Shown piece after piece: positions 23,267 through 31,437 of a stretch of 38,866 nucleotides of DNA. A program made the translations under genes and the position numbers. The stretch comes from Inquilinus limosus (GTDB lineage: Bacteria; Pseudomonadota; Alphaproteobacteria; DSM-16000; Inquilinaceae): positions 63,651-102,516 of the forward strand of contig NZ_NHON01000012.1 of assembly GCF_002195995.1 (NCBI RefSeq), given 5' to 3'. The notes under the pieces were generated by a model, which worked only from the letters and a program-made list of their open reading frames with translations, was not told the DNA's origin and searched no databases. The stretch's first letter is position 1. Each line of letters begins with the position of its first letter.

Positions 23267-25335
23267 TGGCTCGACGCTTCGACCTGTCCCGCCTGCTGCG
23301 CCCGCGCTCGATCGCGGTGGTCGGCGGTAAGCCTGCGGCGGAGGTGATCCGGCAGAGCCGGCGCATGGGCTTCGCCGGAGAGATCTGGCCGGTGCATCCG
23401 CAGCACGACACGGTCGAGGGCCTGCCCGCCTTCCGCAGCGTCGCCGAGCTGCCGGGCGTGCCCGACGCCGTCTTCCTCGGCATCAACCGGCACGCCGTCC
23501 TCGAGGTCACCGCCGCCCTGGCCGAACGCGGCGCCGGCGGGGCGGTGTGCTACGCCTCCGGCTTCGCCGAGACCGGCGGGGAGGGTGCGGATCTCCAGGC
23601 CCGGCTGGTCGCGGCCGCCGGGGCCATGCCGGTGCTGGGCCCGAACTGCTACGGCGTCATCAACTATCTCGACGGCGCCCTCTTGTGGCCCGACCAGCAT
23701 GGCGGGCAGCGGGTGGAGCGCGGCGTGGCGCTGGTCACCCAGTCCAGCAACATCGCCATCAACCTGACGATGCAGCGCCGTGGCCTGCCGATCGCCTATG
23801 TCGCGACGCTGGGAAACCAGGCGGTGGCCGGGCTGGCCGAGATGGTCGAGGCCTTCCTGGATGACCCGCGCGTCACCGCCATCGGCCTGCACATCGAGGG
23901 CCTGGCCGAACCGGCCGCCCTGGCCCGGGCGGCGGCGCGGGCGCGGCGGCAGGGCGTGCCGATCCTGGCGGTGAAGACCGGCCGGTCGGCGGAAGGGGCG
24001 CAGCTGACGCTCAGCCACACCGCGTCGCTCGCTGGCGCCGATGCGGTGACCGATGCCTTCCTGCGCCGCATCGGCGTGGTCCGCGTTGCCTCTCTGCCGG
24101 TGCTGCTGGAGGCGCTGAAGCTGCTGCATGTGGTGGGCCCGCTGCCCGGCCGCGACATCGCCTCGATGAGCTGCTCCGGCGGCGAGGCGGCGCTGATCGC
24201 CGACGCGGTGATGGGCACCGGGCTGCGGTTCCGGCCGCTGGACCGCGAGCAGGCGGCGCGGGTGGCGGCGACGGTGTCGGAGCTGGTCACGGTGTCGAAC
24301 CCCTTCGACTACCACACCTTCATCTGGGCCAACGCCCCGGCCATGACCGAGACCTTCGCGGCGATGATGGCGGCGGCGTTCGACCTGACGCTGCTGGTGC
24401 TGGACCTGCCGCGCGGCGACCGCTGCAGCGATGCCGACTGGGTGCCGTCGCTGGAGGCGCTGGTGGCGGCGTCGCAGCGCACCGGCGGTAAGGCAGCGCT
24501 GGTCGCCTCCCTGCCCGAGGGGCTGCCGGAGGAGCAGGCGCAGCGCCTGGTCGCGGCCGGCGTCGCGCCGCTGCTCGGCATCGACGATGCGTTGGCCGCG
24601 ATCGCCGCGGCGGCGGAGGCGGGCGACATCCTGCGGGAGGCCGATGCACCGCTGCCGGCAGAGCCGGTGCCGCTGGCGCCAGGCCCGGTCCGCACCCTGT
24701 CGGAATGGCAGGGCAAGCGCCGTCTCGCCGTCCACGGCGTGCCGGTGCCGCGGGGGCGGTTGGTGCGGTCGCCGGAGGAGGCGCTGGCTGCGGCCGAAGC
24801 GATCGGCTTCCCGGTCGTGCTCAAGGCCACCGGCGCCGACCTGGCGCACAAGACCGAGCTCGGCGCCGTGCGGCTGAACCTGGCCGATGCCGCAGGGGTG
24901 CGCGATGCCGCTGCGGCCCTGGCCGGGCTGGGCGAGGCGCTGCTGGTCGAGCGCATGGTCGGCGGCGCGGTGGCCGAGCTGATCGTCGGCATCGGCCGCG
25001 ACCCCCTGCTCGGGCTGCATCTCGTGCTCGGCTCCGGCGGCACGCTGGTCGAGCTGGTCGGCGACCGGCGGATCCTGCTGCTGCCGGCCGGGCGGGCGGA
25101 GGTCGCGGCGACGATCCGCTCGCTCAGGGTGGCCAGGCTGCTCGACGGTCATCGCGGCCGGCCGCCGGGCGATCTCGACGCCGCGGTCGACGCCGTGCTG
25201 GCGGTCCAGGATTTCGCCCTGGCCGAGGCCGGCCGGCTGACCGAGCTAGACGTCAACCCGTTGATCATCACGCCCAGCGGCGCGGTGGCCGCCGATGTCC
25301 TGCTGCGACTGGTGGAGGACCCCGATGACCGATGA
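23266..25335 (+). CDS. NDP-forming acyl-CoA synthetase (fused CoA-binding and ATP-grasp domains)
   Basis: A 689-residue acyl-CoA synthetase of the ADP-forming acetyl-CoA synthetase family. N-terminal CoA-binding Rossmann domain (LRPRSIAVVGGKPAAEVIRQ through GPNCYGVINY), a succinyl-CoA-synthetase-like middle with LTQSSNI-type and LSHTASLAG (about 250-258, the conserved SHT segment), and a C-terminal ATP-grasp domain (WQGKRRLAVHGVPVPRG, VVLKATGADLAHKTELGAVRLNL, ELDVNPLII). It makes acyl-CoA from a free acid and CoA with nucleoside triphosphate. Given the CaiD-like neighbour, carnitine, crotonobetaine or gamma-butyrobetaine is a likely substrate. GTG at 23266 is used because the upstream frame is repeat-derived. 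Overlaps the next gene by 11 bp. Confidence 0.87.
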   Translation: MARRFDLSRLLRPRSIAVVGGKPAAEVIRQSRRMGFAGEIWPVHPQHDTVEGLPAFRSVAELPGVPDAVFLGINRHAVLEVTAALAERGAGGAVCYASGFAETGGEGADLQARLVAAAGAMPVLGPNCYGVINYLDGALLWPDQHGGQRVERGVALVTQSSNIAINLTMQRRGLPIAYVATLGNQAVAGLAEMVEAFLDDPRVTAIGLHIEGLAEPAALARAAARARRQGVPILAVKTGRSAEGAQLTLSHTASLAGADAVTDAFLRRIGVVRVASLPVLLEALKLLHVVGPLPGRDIASMSCSGGEAALIADAVMGTGLRFRPLDREQAARVAATVSELVTVSNPFDYHTFIWANAPAMTETFAAMMAAAFDLTLLVLDLPRGDRCSDADWVPSLEALVAASQRTGGKAALVASLPEGLPEEQAQRLVAAGVAPLLGIDDALAAIAAAAEAGDILREADAPLPAEPVPLAPGPVRTLSEWQGKRRLAVHGVPVPRGRLVRSPEEALAAAEAIGFPVVLKATGADLAHKTELGAVRLNLADAAGVRDAAAALAGLGEALLVERMVGGAVAELIVGIGRDPLLGLHLVLGSGGTLVELVGDRRILLLPAGRAEVAATIRSLRVARLLDGHRGRPPGDLDAAVDAVLAVQDFALAEAGRLTELDVNPLIITPSGAVAADVLLRLVEDPDDR

Positions 25336-26113
25336 TCCTGTGCGTGTCTCCCGCGATGGCGCCGTGCTCGAGGTGGTGCTGGACCGGCCGAAGGCGAATG
25401 CGATCGACAGCGCCACCAGCCGCCGCATGGGCGAGGTCTTCGCCGCCTTCCGCGACGACCCGGCCCTGCGCGTTGCCATCGTCACCGGCGGCGGCGACCG
25501 CTTCTTCTCCGCCGGCTGGGACCTGAAGGCCGCGGCGGCCGAGGGCATCCGGCCGGACGAGGATTACGGCATCGGCGGCTTCGCCGGGCTGCAGGAGCTG
25601 CCGGGCCTGAACAAGCCGGTGATCGCCGCGGTCAACGGCATGGCAGTCGGCGGCGGGTTCGAGCTGGCGCTGTCCTGCGACCTGATCCTGGCGGCGGAGC
25701 ATGTCCGCTTCGCGCTGCCCGAGATCAACGCCGGCACCCTGGCCGACGCGGCGACGATCAAGCTGCCGCGCCGCATCCCGTATCATGTGGCGATGGACCT
25801 GCTTTACACCGGCCGCTGGATGGAGGCGGCGGAGGCGGCGCGCTGGGGCCTGGTGAATGAGGTGGTGCCGGCGGCCGAGCTGATGGGCCGCGCCCGCGCC
25901 TTGGCCCGGCACCTGGCTGACGGCCCGCCTCTGGTCTTCGCCGCGATCAAGGAGGTGGCGCGCGAGAGCGAGGCGCTGCCGGTGCAGGCGGCGCTGGCCC
26001 GGGTGATGCGCCGCGGCTTTCCGACGGTGGCGACGCTCTATGACAGCGACGACCAGCTGGAAGGCGCCCGCGCCTTCGCCGAGAAGCGCAAGCCGGTGTG
26101 GCGGGGACGGTAG
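25325..26113 (+). CDS. caiD: CaiD-like crotonobetainyl-CoA hydratase/carnitinyl-CoA dehydratase
   Basis: A 262-residue crotonase strikingly similar to E. coli CaiD: shared stretches include VVLDRPKANAID, FRDDPALRVAIVTG, FFSAGWDLKAAA, VIAAVNG, GGGFELAL, FALPE and AFAEKRKPVWRGR at the C-terminus. Both crotonase glutamates are kept: E113 in GGGFE and E133 in ALPE, and the oxyanion-hole elements SAGWDLKA and GGG are present. CaiD hydrates crotonobetainyl-CoA to L-carnitinyl-CoA. ATG at 25325 overlaps the ligase stop; GGAGGACCC lies just upstream. Strength of similarity makes the assignment good; substrate range should be confirmed. Confidence 0.88.
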   Translation: MTDDPVRVSRDGAVLEVVLDRPKANAIDSATSRRMGEVFAAFRDDPALRVAIVTGGGDRFFSAGWDLKAAAAEGIRPDEDYGIGGFAGLQELPGLNKPVIAAVNGMAVGGGFELALSCDLILAAEHVRFALPEINAGTLADAATIKLPRRIPYHVAMDLLYTGRWMEAAEAARWGLVNEVVPAAELMGRARALARHLADGPPLVFAAIKEVARESEALPVQAALARVMRRGFPTVATLYDSDDQLEGARAFAEKRKPVWRGR

Positions 26114-26120
26114 GAGCCAT

Positions 26121-26236
26121 CCCCCTCACCCTCCCGTCGCCAACGCGACGGGCCCCTCCCTCTCCCCGAGGAGAGGGAAACCATACCTCTCCTCGGGGAG
26201 AGGTCGAAATCGCGTCAGCGATTTCGGGTGAGGGGG
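26121..26236. repeat. Dispersed palindromic element, family A, copy 4
   Basis: CCCCCTCACCCTCCCGTCGC / GCGACGGG stem, CTCTCCCCGAGGAGAG, a short centre, CTCTCCTCGGGGAGAG, AAATCGC..GCGATTT and GGGTGAGGGGG. It lies between the converging ends of the CaiD-like gene and the glutathione transferase. Confidence 0.9.
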
Positions 26237-26245
26237 CGAGCCGGC

Positions 26246-26917
26246 TTATCCGAACAGAGCTGGCGACAGCTCCCGATCCGCGGCGGCGACCTCGGCCAGG
26301 ACCTTGGCGAAGGCCGGGCGGGCGGAGAGGCGCTCGTACCATGCGGCTAGTGCCGGAAACGCCTCCAGCCCCGGCCCGTGCAGCCGCAGGGCGAACAGCA
26401 CGGTCATGAACACAGCGATGTCGGCGACGGTCAGCCCATCGAACAGGAAGTCGCGGCCGGCCAGCCGAGCGTCCAGCCGGCGCCAATGGCCGCGCAGCGA
26501 TTCCTCGGCCTGGCGGGCGCCGGCCTCCTGCGCCTCCAGCCGGGCCGGGTCGGGCGGCTCGCTGCGATGCATCAGCGGCCGGACGTCCGGCATCACGATC
26601 TCGTCGGCCTCCAGCTCGGCCAGGCGGCAGCGGGCGCGGCCGGCGGCGTCACGCGGAAACAGCGGCGGCGTCGGATAGGCGTCCTCGAGATAGTCGAGGA
26701 TCACGGTCGAATCGAACAAGGTGAGGTCGCCGTCGGCCAGCACCGGCACCTGGCCCTTGGGGTTGGCGGCCAGCACCGCCGGGTGCTTGGGCTGGTAGCC
26801 TTCGGTCTGGGTGAAGGGCACCATGACCCGCTCATGCGCCAGACCCTTCTCGGCCAGCGCGATCTCGACCTTGCGCGAGAACAGGCTCAGCGGCCCGGAA
26901 TAGAGCGTGATCCCCAT
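26246..26917 (-). CDS. Glutathione S-transferase family protein
   Basis: A 223-residue GST: thioredoxin-fold N-domain (ITLYSGPLSLFSRKVEIALAEKGL, NPKGQVPVLADGDLTLFDSTVILDYLEDAYP) and an all-helical C-domain (DARLAGRDFLFDGLTVADIAVF). The Ser/Tyr near residues 6-12 and the VPV and DST (about 54-68) glutathione contacts are visible. Start choice: GGGGAGGG is followed immediately by ATG 26923 and, 6 nt later, by ATG 26917; proper spacing favours 26917. Substrate unknown; related proteins work in stringent-starvation or detoxification roles. Convergent with the CaiD-like operon across a family A repeat. Confidence 0.87.
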   Translation of the reverse strand: MGITLYSGPLSLFSRKVEIALAEKGLAHERVMVPFTQTEGYQPKHPAVLAANPKGQVPVLADGDLTLFDSTVILDYLEDAYPTPPLFPRDAAGRARCRLAELEADEIVMPDVRPLMHRSEPPDPARLEAQEAGARQAEESLRGHWRRLDARLAGRDFLFDGLTVADIAVFMTVLFALRLHGPGLEAFPALAAWYERLSARPAFAKVLAEVAAADRELSPALFG

Positions 26918-27004
26918 CGTCATCCCTCCCCGAATCTGAGAGGGAACATTAAGGGAACGCCGGCCGGTCCGCAATGTCGGCGGCCGGCCCAATCTGAACA
27001 AACG

Positions 27005-27035
27005 AAAAAAGCCCGCGACCGTGCGGGCGGGCTTT
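27005..27035 (-). terminator. Intrinsic terminator of rpmB
   Basis: AAAGCCCGC (27008-27016) pairs with GCGGGCTTT (27027-27035), a 9-bp stem; on the minus strand it is followed by a T6 run. It lies 45 bp after the L28 stop codon and between that gene and the glutathione transferase. Confidence 0.87.
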
Positions 27036-27080
27036 CTCCAGTCCTGGGCGCGGCCGGCGGACGGCCGCTGCGCGGATCGA

Positions 27081-27377
27081 TCAGGCCGCCTGGGCGGCAG
27101 CCTGGGCCTTGATGATGCGGTGCTTCAGGCCGCGCAGTTCGGCGTCGAGGGCCGAGTCCGGGGCGCCGGCGAGGTAGCCGTCGAGGCCGCCGCGATGCTC
27201 GATCGTGCGGATGCCGTTGGTGGTCAGGCGCATGCGCACCGACACGCCGAGCACCTCCGAGACCAGCGAGGTGGTCTGCAGGTTCGGCAGGAAGCGCCGG
27301 CGGGTCCTGTTCTTGGCGTGGCTGACATTGTTGCCACTCATCACGCCCTTGCCGGTCACCTGGCAGCGTCGCGCCAT
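27081..27377 (-). CDS. rpmB: 50S ribosomal protein L28
   Basis: A 98-residue L28 protein with the alphaproteobacterial N-terminus [20 protein letters not shown], followed by [13 protein letters not shown] and a longer C-terminal helix ([20 protein letters not shown]). The first dipeptide cysteine is present but there is no zinc-finger CXXC pair. L28 is a structural component of the large subunit near the tRNA exit site. Start ATG at 27377 has GAGGA upstream; a near-consensus promoter lies 65-92 bp before it and an intrinsic terminator follows, so it is monocistronic. Confidence 0.97.
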   Translation of the reverse strand: MARRCQVTGKGVMSGNNVSHAKNRTRRRFLPNLQTTSLVSEVLGVSVRMRLTTNGIRTIEHRGGLDGYLAGAPDSALDAELRGLKHRIIKAQAAAQAA

Positions 27378-27441
27378 GGGTCTATCCTCGAAACACGGTC
27401 AAAAACAATGGCCCGGCATTGCTGCCGGGACGAGGGCGTTC

Positions 27442-27469
27442 GTATAAGGGGCCCGGCCGGCGGCGTCAA
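27442..27469 (-). promoter_or_regulatory. Near-consensus sigma-70 promoter of rpmB
   Basis: Minus strand: TTGACG (27469-27464), 16-bp GC-rich spacer, TTATAC (27447-27442). The -35 differs from TTGACA by one base and the -10 from TATAAT by two. The expected start is near 27435, giving a leader of about 58 nt. Good fit for a constitutively strong ribosomal-protein gene. Confidence 0.75.
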
Positions 27470-27550
27470 GCAGAGTCGTCACATTCGGGCTGTGGTCTGC
27501 CTTTGCGTGGCCTCTCCCGACTCTACAAGCCCTTCCCAAACGCCCCAACA

Positions 27551-27637
27551 CGTCATTGCGAGCGCAGCGAAGCAATCCAGGGGCCAGTGTGGACCGGCCC
27601 CTGGATTGCTTCGTCGCTACGCTCCTCGCAATGACGG
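27551..27637. repeat. Dispersed palindromic element, family B, copy 2
   Basis: An 87-bp palindrome: CGTCATTGCGAGCGCAGCGA, AGCAATCCAGGGGCC on the left and GGCCCCTGGATTGCT, CTCCTCGCAATGACGG on the right. It lies between the rpmB promoter region and the 3' end of the arabinofuranosidase gene. Confidence 0.9.
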
Positions 27638-27644
27638 TATGGGG

Positions 27645-29165
27645 TCAGGCCCGCGGCGAGGCCTGGGTGACGATCACGTTCCAGCTGGCCGGCTTCAGCT
27701 TCGCCCGCAGCCGCTCGCCATCGACCGAGACGTCCGGGTTCGCCGCCGGGGCCACGGTGTTCGGCGCCTCCTTGGTGTTCACCGCCTTCAGGTTGGCGTG
27801 GTGGATCTCGGTCGCCGACACCAGCCGGCGGTCGGCGCCCAGGCCGCGCAGCACGACGTCCAGGTCCATCGGGTCGGACAGGCTGCGGTTCAGGGCGAAG
27901 ACCGTGGTGGTGCCGTCGGCCGGGTTGTCGACCACGGTGGCGTAGAGATACGGGATCTCCGGCCAGGACTGGGCGGCATAGCCGGGCGATTCCGCCTTGG
28001 CCTGCAGCACCCTTCCATGGCCGTGCCGGGCGGCCAGGGCGAAGGGATGGAAGATGGTCTGGCGCCAGGCGGCGCCGCCGGTCTCGGTCATGATCGGGCC
28101 GATGACATTGACCAGCTGGGCGATGCAGGCGGTCTTCACCCGGTCGGCATTGTTCATCAGGGCGATCAGGGCGCCGCCGACGATCAGCGCGTCCTCGGCG
28201 TTGTAGACCTCCTCGATCAGATGCGGCGCCTCGGGCCAGCCCGGCTTGCGCATATGCTCGATCTTGTGGGTCTTGTACCAGACGTTCCACTCGTCGAAGG
28301 ACAGCATGATCTTCTTGCGCGACCGGCGCTTGGCCCCGACCGCGTCGCAGATCGCCGCCACCTCCTTGATGAAGGCGTCCATCAGCTCGATCACGCCGAA
28401 ATACTCCGGCGCCGAATCGGCGTTGTTGTTGAAATAGGTGTGCAGCGAGATGAAGTCGACCTGGTCGTAGCAGTGGTCCAGCACCTCGTATTCCCAGGCC
28501 CCGTAGGTCGCCATGTTGCGGTGGGACGAGCCGCAGGCGGCCAGCTGGATGGTCGGGTCGACCCAGCGCATCACCTTGGCCGTCTCCAGCGCCGCGCGGC
28601 CGTATTCCGCGGCGGTCTTGGCGCCGATCTGCCAGGGGCCGTCCATCTCGTTGCCCAGGCACCAGAACTTGACGTCGTGCGGCGCCTCATGGCCGTGCGA
28701 CCGGCGCAGGTCGGACAGCGCCGACCCGCCGGCATGGTTGCAGTATTCCAGGAACCGGCGCGCCTCGTCCGGTCCGCGGGTGCCGAGATTGACGCCCAGC
28801 ATCGGCTCGATCCCGGCGGCGCGGGCCCAGTCCATGAACTCGTTGGTGCCGAAGCGGTTGGTCTCGGTCGAGAACCAGGCCAGGTCGCGCCGCACCGGCC
28901 GCTGCTCCACCGGCCCGACCCCGTCCTCCCAGTTGTAGCCGGAGAGGAAGTTGCCGCCGGGATAGCGGATGATGGTGGGGCCCAGCTCCTTCGTCAGCTC
29001 CAGCACGTCGCCGCGGAAGCCGCGGGCGTCGGCGGTCGGGTGGCCGGGCTCGAAGATGCCGCCATAGACGCAGCGGCCCATATGCTCGACGAAGGCGCCG
29101 AAGACGCGGCGGTCGAGGTCGGAGAGGACGAAGTCGCGGTCGACGGTCAGCCTGGCGGAGATCAT
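27645..29165 (-). CDS. GH51 alpha-L-arabinofuranosidase, cytosolic
   Basis: A 506-residue GH51 enzyme. Catalytic residues by family pattern: acid/base E173 in CLGNEMDGPW and nucleophile E292 in SFDEWNVWY. Other conserved parts are IRYPGGNFLSGYNWEDGVGP (about 66-85), SLHTYFNN and the C-terminal beta-sandwich with TTVFALNRS. It removes terminal alpha-L-arabinofuranosyl residues from arabinan or arabinoxylan oligosaccharides. There is no signal peptide, so it works inside the cell on imported oligosaccharides. It is the last gene of the importer operon, 64 bp after the binding protein; the Shine-Dalgarno before ATG 29165 is weak. Confidence 0.93.
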   Translation of the reverse strand: MISARLTVDRDFVLSDLDRRVFGAFVEHMGRCVYGGIFEPGHPTADARGFRGDVLELTKELGPTIIRYPGGNFLSGYNWEDGVGPVEQRPVRRDLAWFSTETNRFGTNEFMDWARAAGIEPMLGVNLGTRGPDEARRFLEYCNHAGGSALSDLRRSHGHEAPHDVKFWCLGNEMDGPWQIGAKTAAEYGRAALETAKVMRWVDPTIQLAACGSSHRNMATYGAWEYEVLDHCYDQVDFISLHTYFNNNADSAPEYFGVIELMDAFIKEVAAICDAVGAKRRSRKKIMLSFDEWNVWYKTHKIEHMRKPGWPEAPHLIEEVYNAEDALIVGGALIALMNNADRVKTACIAQLVNVIGPIMTETGGAAWRQTIFHPFALAARHGHGRVLQAKAESPGYAAQSWPEIPYLYATVVDNPADGTTTVFALNRSLSDPMDLDVVLRGLGADRRLVSATEIHHANLKAVNTKEAPNTVAPAANPDVSVDGERLRAKLKPASWNVIVTQASPRA

Positions 29166-29229
29166 GGGTCGATGGTCTCGATCGGATGGGGGAAGAAGTG
29201 GCCGCGCCCGGAGGCGCGGCCGGAGCGGA

Positions 29230-30543
29230 TCACTTGGCGTTGGCCAGCAGCTCGTTGACGCGGCTCTCGGCGTCGGCCAGGGCCTGGTCGACGGTCTTCT
29301 GGTCCTGGGCCGCGGCGTTGAACTCCTCGGTCAGGATCTCCTGCAGCCCGAACTGGCGCTTCACCGCCTGGGGCAGGGCGGTGCCGTCCCTGGTCAGGCT
29401 GACGATGTCCTTGCGGTGCGGCAGGTCGAGGAAGGCCTGGGATGTCGCCACCGACTGGCGCACCGGCAGGTGGCCGGTGCGGGCCCATTCGAAGTCGTTG
29501 TCCCACAGGAACTTCAGCACCTTGACCGCGGCCTTGCGCTTGGCGTCGTCGAGGCCGGCCTTGGGCACCACCCAGCTGTGGCCGTCGGCCCAGACCTTGG
29601 CGTTGCCGTAGAGCTGCGGGAAGGGCACGACGGTGTAGCCGTTGCTCAACGCCCCGCCGGGCTTGGCCGCCTCCTCGTTGTAGCTGTCGATCAGCCAGGT
29701 GCCCATGATGTAGACGCCGCCATCGCCCTGGGCGAAGCCGGCCGTCGACGCGGCATAGTCCTGGTCCTTGGTGGTGTCGCCGTTCTGGTAGATGGTCTTG
29801 AACAGCTCGACCGCGTTGCGGGCCTCGGGCGTCTGCAGCTTGATCTGCGCCGGGTCGGCGAAGAAGTCGGAGTTCTGCTGGTACAGCAGGGTGTAGAGGG
29901 TGCGGGCGTAGTTCGCCTGCTCGTTCACCGTGGCCTGTACGAAATAGGGCTTGCCGGTCTTCTCCTTGAACTGCTTGGCCTGGGCCAGCAGCTCCTCCGG
30001 CGATTTCGGCAGGATCGGCTTGCCGTCGTCGCTGACGAGGCCAGCCTGCTTGAACAGGTTCAGGTTGATGTGCCACAGCCAGGTGTGGGTGTCGAAGGGC
30101 AGGGCGTAGATCTTGCCGTCCTTGGTCACCCCGGTCCTCGCCGCCTCGGTGAAGTCGGCGGTGTCGATGCCGGCGGCCTTGAAGTCCTCGTCCAGCGGCT
30201 CCAGCAGGTCGCGGGAGGCGTAGTCGCTGATCACCGCCTCATGCATCACCGAGATGGTTGGCGGATCGTCGGAGCGCAGCCGGGCGGTCAGCTGGTCGTA
30301 GCCGGGCCATTCGACGATATCGACCTTGACGTGGACGTCCGGGCTCTCGGCGTTGAACTTGTTGATCAGCGCCGTGATGATGCCGCACTCGCCATGCGCC
30401 TTCGAGACGTCGGTGACATCGGCGTAGTCGGCCTCGCAGGCGCCGAAGAAGCGTGACAGCGAGATCTCGGTCTTGTCCTGCGCCCAGGCGGGACCCGCGG
30501 CCAGGACCAGCCCCGCCAGGGCCAAAGCAAAGCGGCTTCTCAT
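29230..30543 (-). CDS. Carbohydrate ABC transporter substrate-binding protein
   Basis: A 437-residue extracellular binding protein (SBP_bac family). The signal peptide is 1-22 (MRSRFALALAGLVLAAG, then AWA-Q cleavage); no lipobox cysteine. It continues with the family pattern ITALINKFNAESPDVHVKV..PGYDQL, FDTHTWLWHINLNLFKQAGL, AQGDGGVYIMGTWLI and HSWVVPKAG. It delivers a sugar, probably an arabino-oligosaccharide, to the permeases. AAGGAGGG before ATG 30543 is a strong start. Placed between the permease and the GH51 gene. Confidence 0.92.
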   Translation of the reverse strand: MRSRFALALAGLVLAAGPAWAQDKTEISLSRFFGACEADYADVTDVSKAHGECGIITALINKFNAESPDVHVKVDIVEWPGYDQLTARLRSDDPPTISVMHEAVISDYASRDLLEPLDEDFKAAGIDTADFTEAARTGVTKDGKIYALPFDTHTWLWHINLNLFKQAGLVSDDGKPILPKSPEELLAQAKQFKEKTGKPYFVQATVNEQANYARTLYTLLYQQNSDFFADPAQIKLQTPEARNAVELFKTIYQNGDTTKDQDYAASTAGFAQGDGGVYIMGTWLIDSYNEEAAKPGGALSNGYTVVPFPQLYGNAKVWADGHSWVVPKAGLDDAKRKAAVKVLKFLWDNDFEWARTGHLPVRQSVATSQAFLDLPHRKDIVSLTRDGTALPQAVKRQFGLQEILTEEFNAAAQDQKTVDQALADAESRVNELLANAK

Positions 30544-30582
30544 GGCTCTCCCTCCTTGGTTCCGGCCGTTTCGGCCGACGTC

Positions 30583-31437
30583 TCAGCGGACGGCGGCGCC
30601 GGCGACGGCCGTGACGATGTATTTCTGGAAGAACAGGTAGACGATCAGCACGGGCAGCCCGGCGAAAACCGACTGCGCCATCAGGTAGCCCAGGCCCTCG
30701 GACTGGGCGAAGTTGGTCTGGGTCGACGCCAGGCCGACGGTCAGGGTGAACATCTCCGGCTTGGTGGCCGAGATCAGGGGCCAGAGGTAGTCGTTCCAGG
30801 CGCTGAGGAAGGTGAAGATCCCCAGCGTCGCCTGGGCCGGCACGGTCAGCGGCAGCAGCACGCGCCAGAAGGTCTTGAAGCGCGAGGCGTTGTCCAGGAG
30901 GGCCGCCTCGTCCAGCTCGCGCGGGATCGCCTTGAAGTACTGCGTCATCAGGAAGACGCCGAACGGCGCCGACAGATGCGGCAGGATCAGCCCGAGATAG
31001 GAATTGTGGATCTTCAGGTCGTTGAACATCTGGAAGCGGGCGATGATCACCGCCTGCTCCGGCACCGCCAGGCCGATCAGCACCAGCGCGAAGACCAGGC
31101 CGCGGCCGGGGAACTGGGCGCGGGCGAAGCCGTAGCCGGCCAGCGACGCCAGCACCAGCACGCCCAGGGTCTGGCCCAGCGCCACGACCACGCTGTTCAG
31201 CACCCAGCGGAACACCCCGGAATTGGCGAGGATGTCGGTGTAGTTCTTCAGCGTATAGGGCGCCCGGAACAGCGTGCCGGTGTCGGTCATCAGCTCGCTG
31301 TTGGGCTTGAAGGACAGGCCGGTGATCCAGGCCACCGGCACCACCCAGATCACGGCGAGCAGGATGACGGCCCACAAGATCAGCCGGTCGCCCAGGCTGC
31401 GGCCGACCATGCCCCGGGATTGCGCGATGGCGGTCAT
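30583..31437 (-). CDS. Carbohydrate ABC transporter permease, MalG-type
   Basis: A 284-residue inner-membrane permease with six predicted helices (LILWAVILLAVIWVVPVAW first). The EAA loop is EAALLDNASRFKTFWRVLLPLTVP (about 191-214), which contacts the ATPase. ATG at 31437 overlaps the stop of the upstream permease (ATGA). Typical second permease of an UgpE/MalG pair. Confidence 0.92.
   Translation of the reverse strand: MTAIAQSRGMVGRSLGDRLILWAVILLAVIWVVPVAWITGLSFKPNSELMTDTGTLFRAPYTLKNYTDILANSGVFRWVLNSVVVALGQTLGVLVLASLAGYGFARAQFPGRGLVFALVLIGLAVPEQAVIIARFQMFNDLKIHNSYLGLILPHLSAPFGVFLMTQYFKAIPRELDEAALLDNASRFKTFWRVLLPLTVPAQATLGIFTFLSAWNDYLWPLISATKPEMFTLTVGLASTQTNFAQSEGLGYLMAQSVFAGLPVLIVYLFFQKYIVTAVAGAAVR

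Noticed and set aside
20833-25152. A very long (over 1400-codon) open frame on the minus strand
   Set aside because: It is an antisense shadow of the acyl-CoA dehydrogenase and CoA-ligase genes in high-GC DNA: low-complexity R/G/A/Q/H composition, no domain, and the real genes there have full family motifs. The GlxA regulator uses a different frame.
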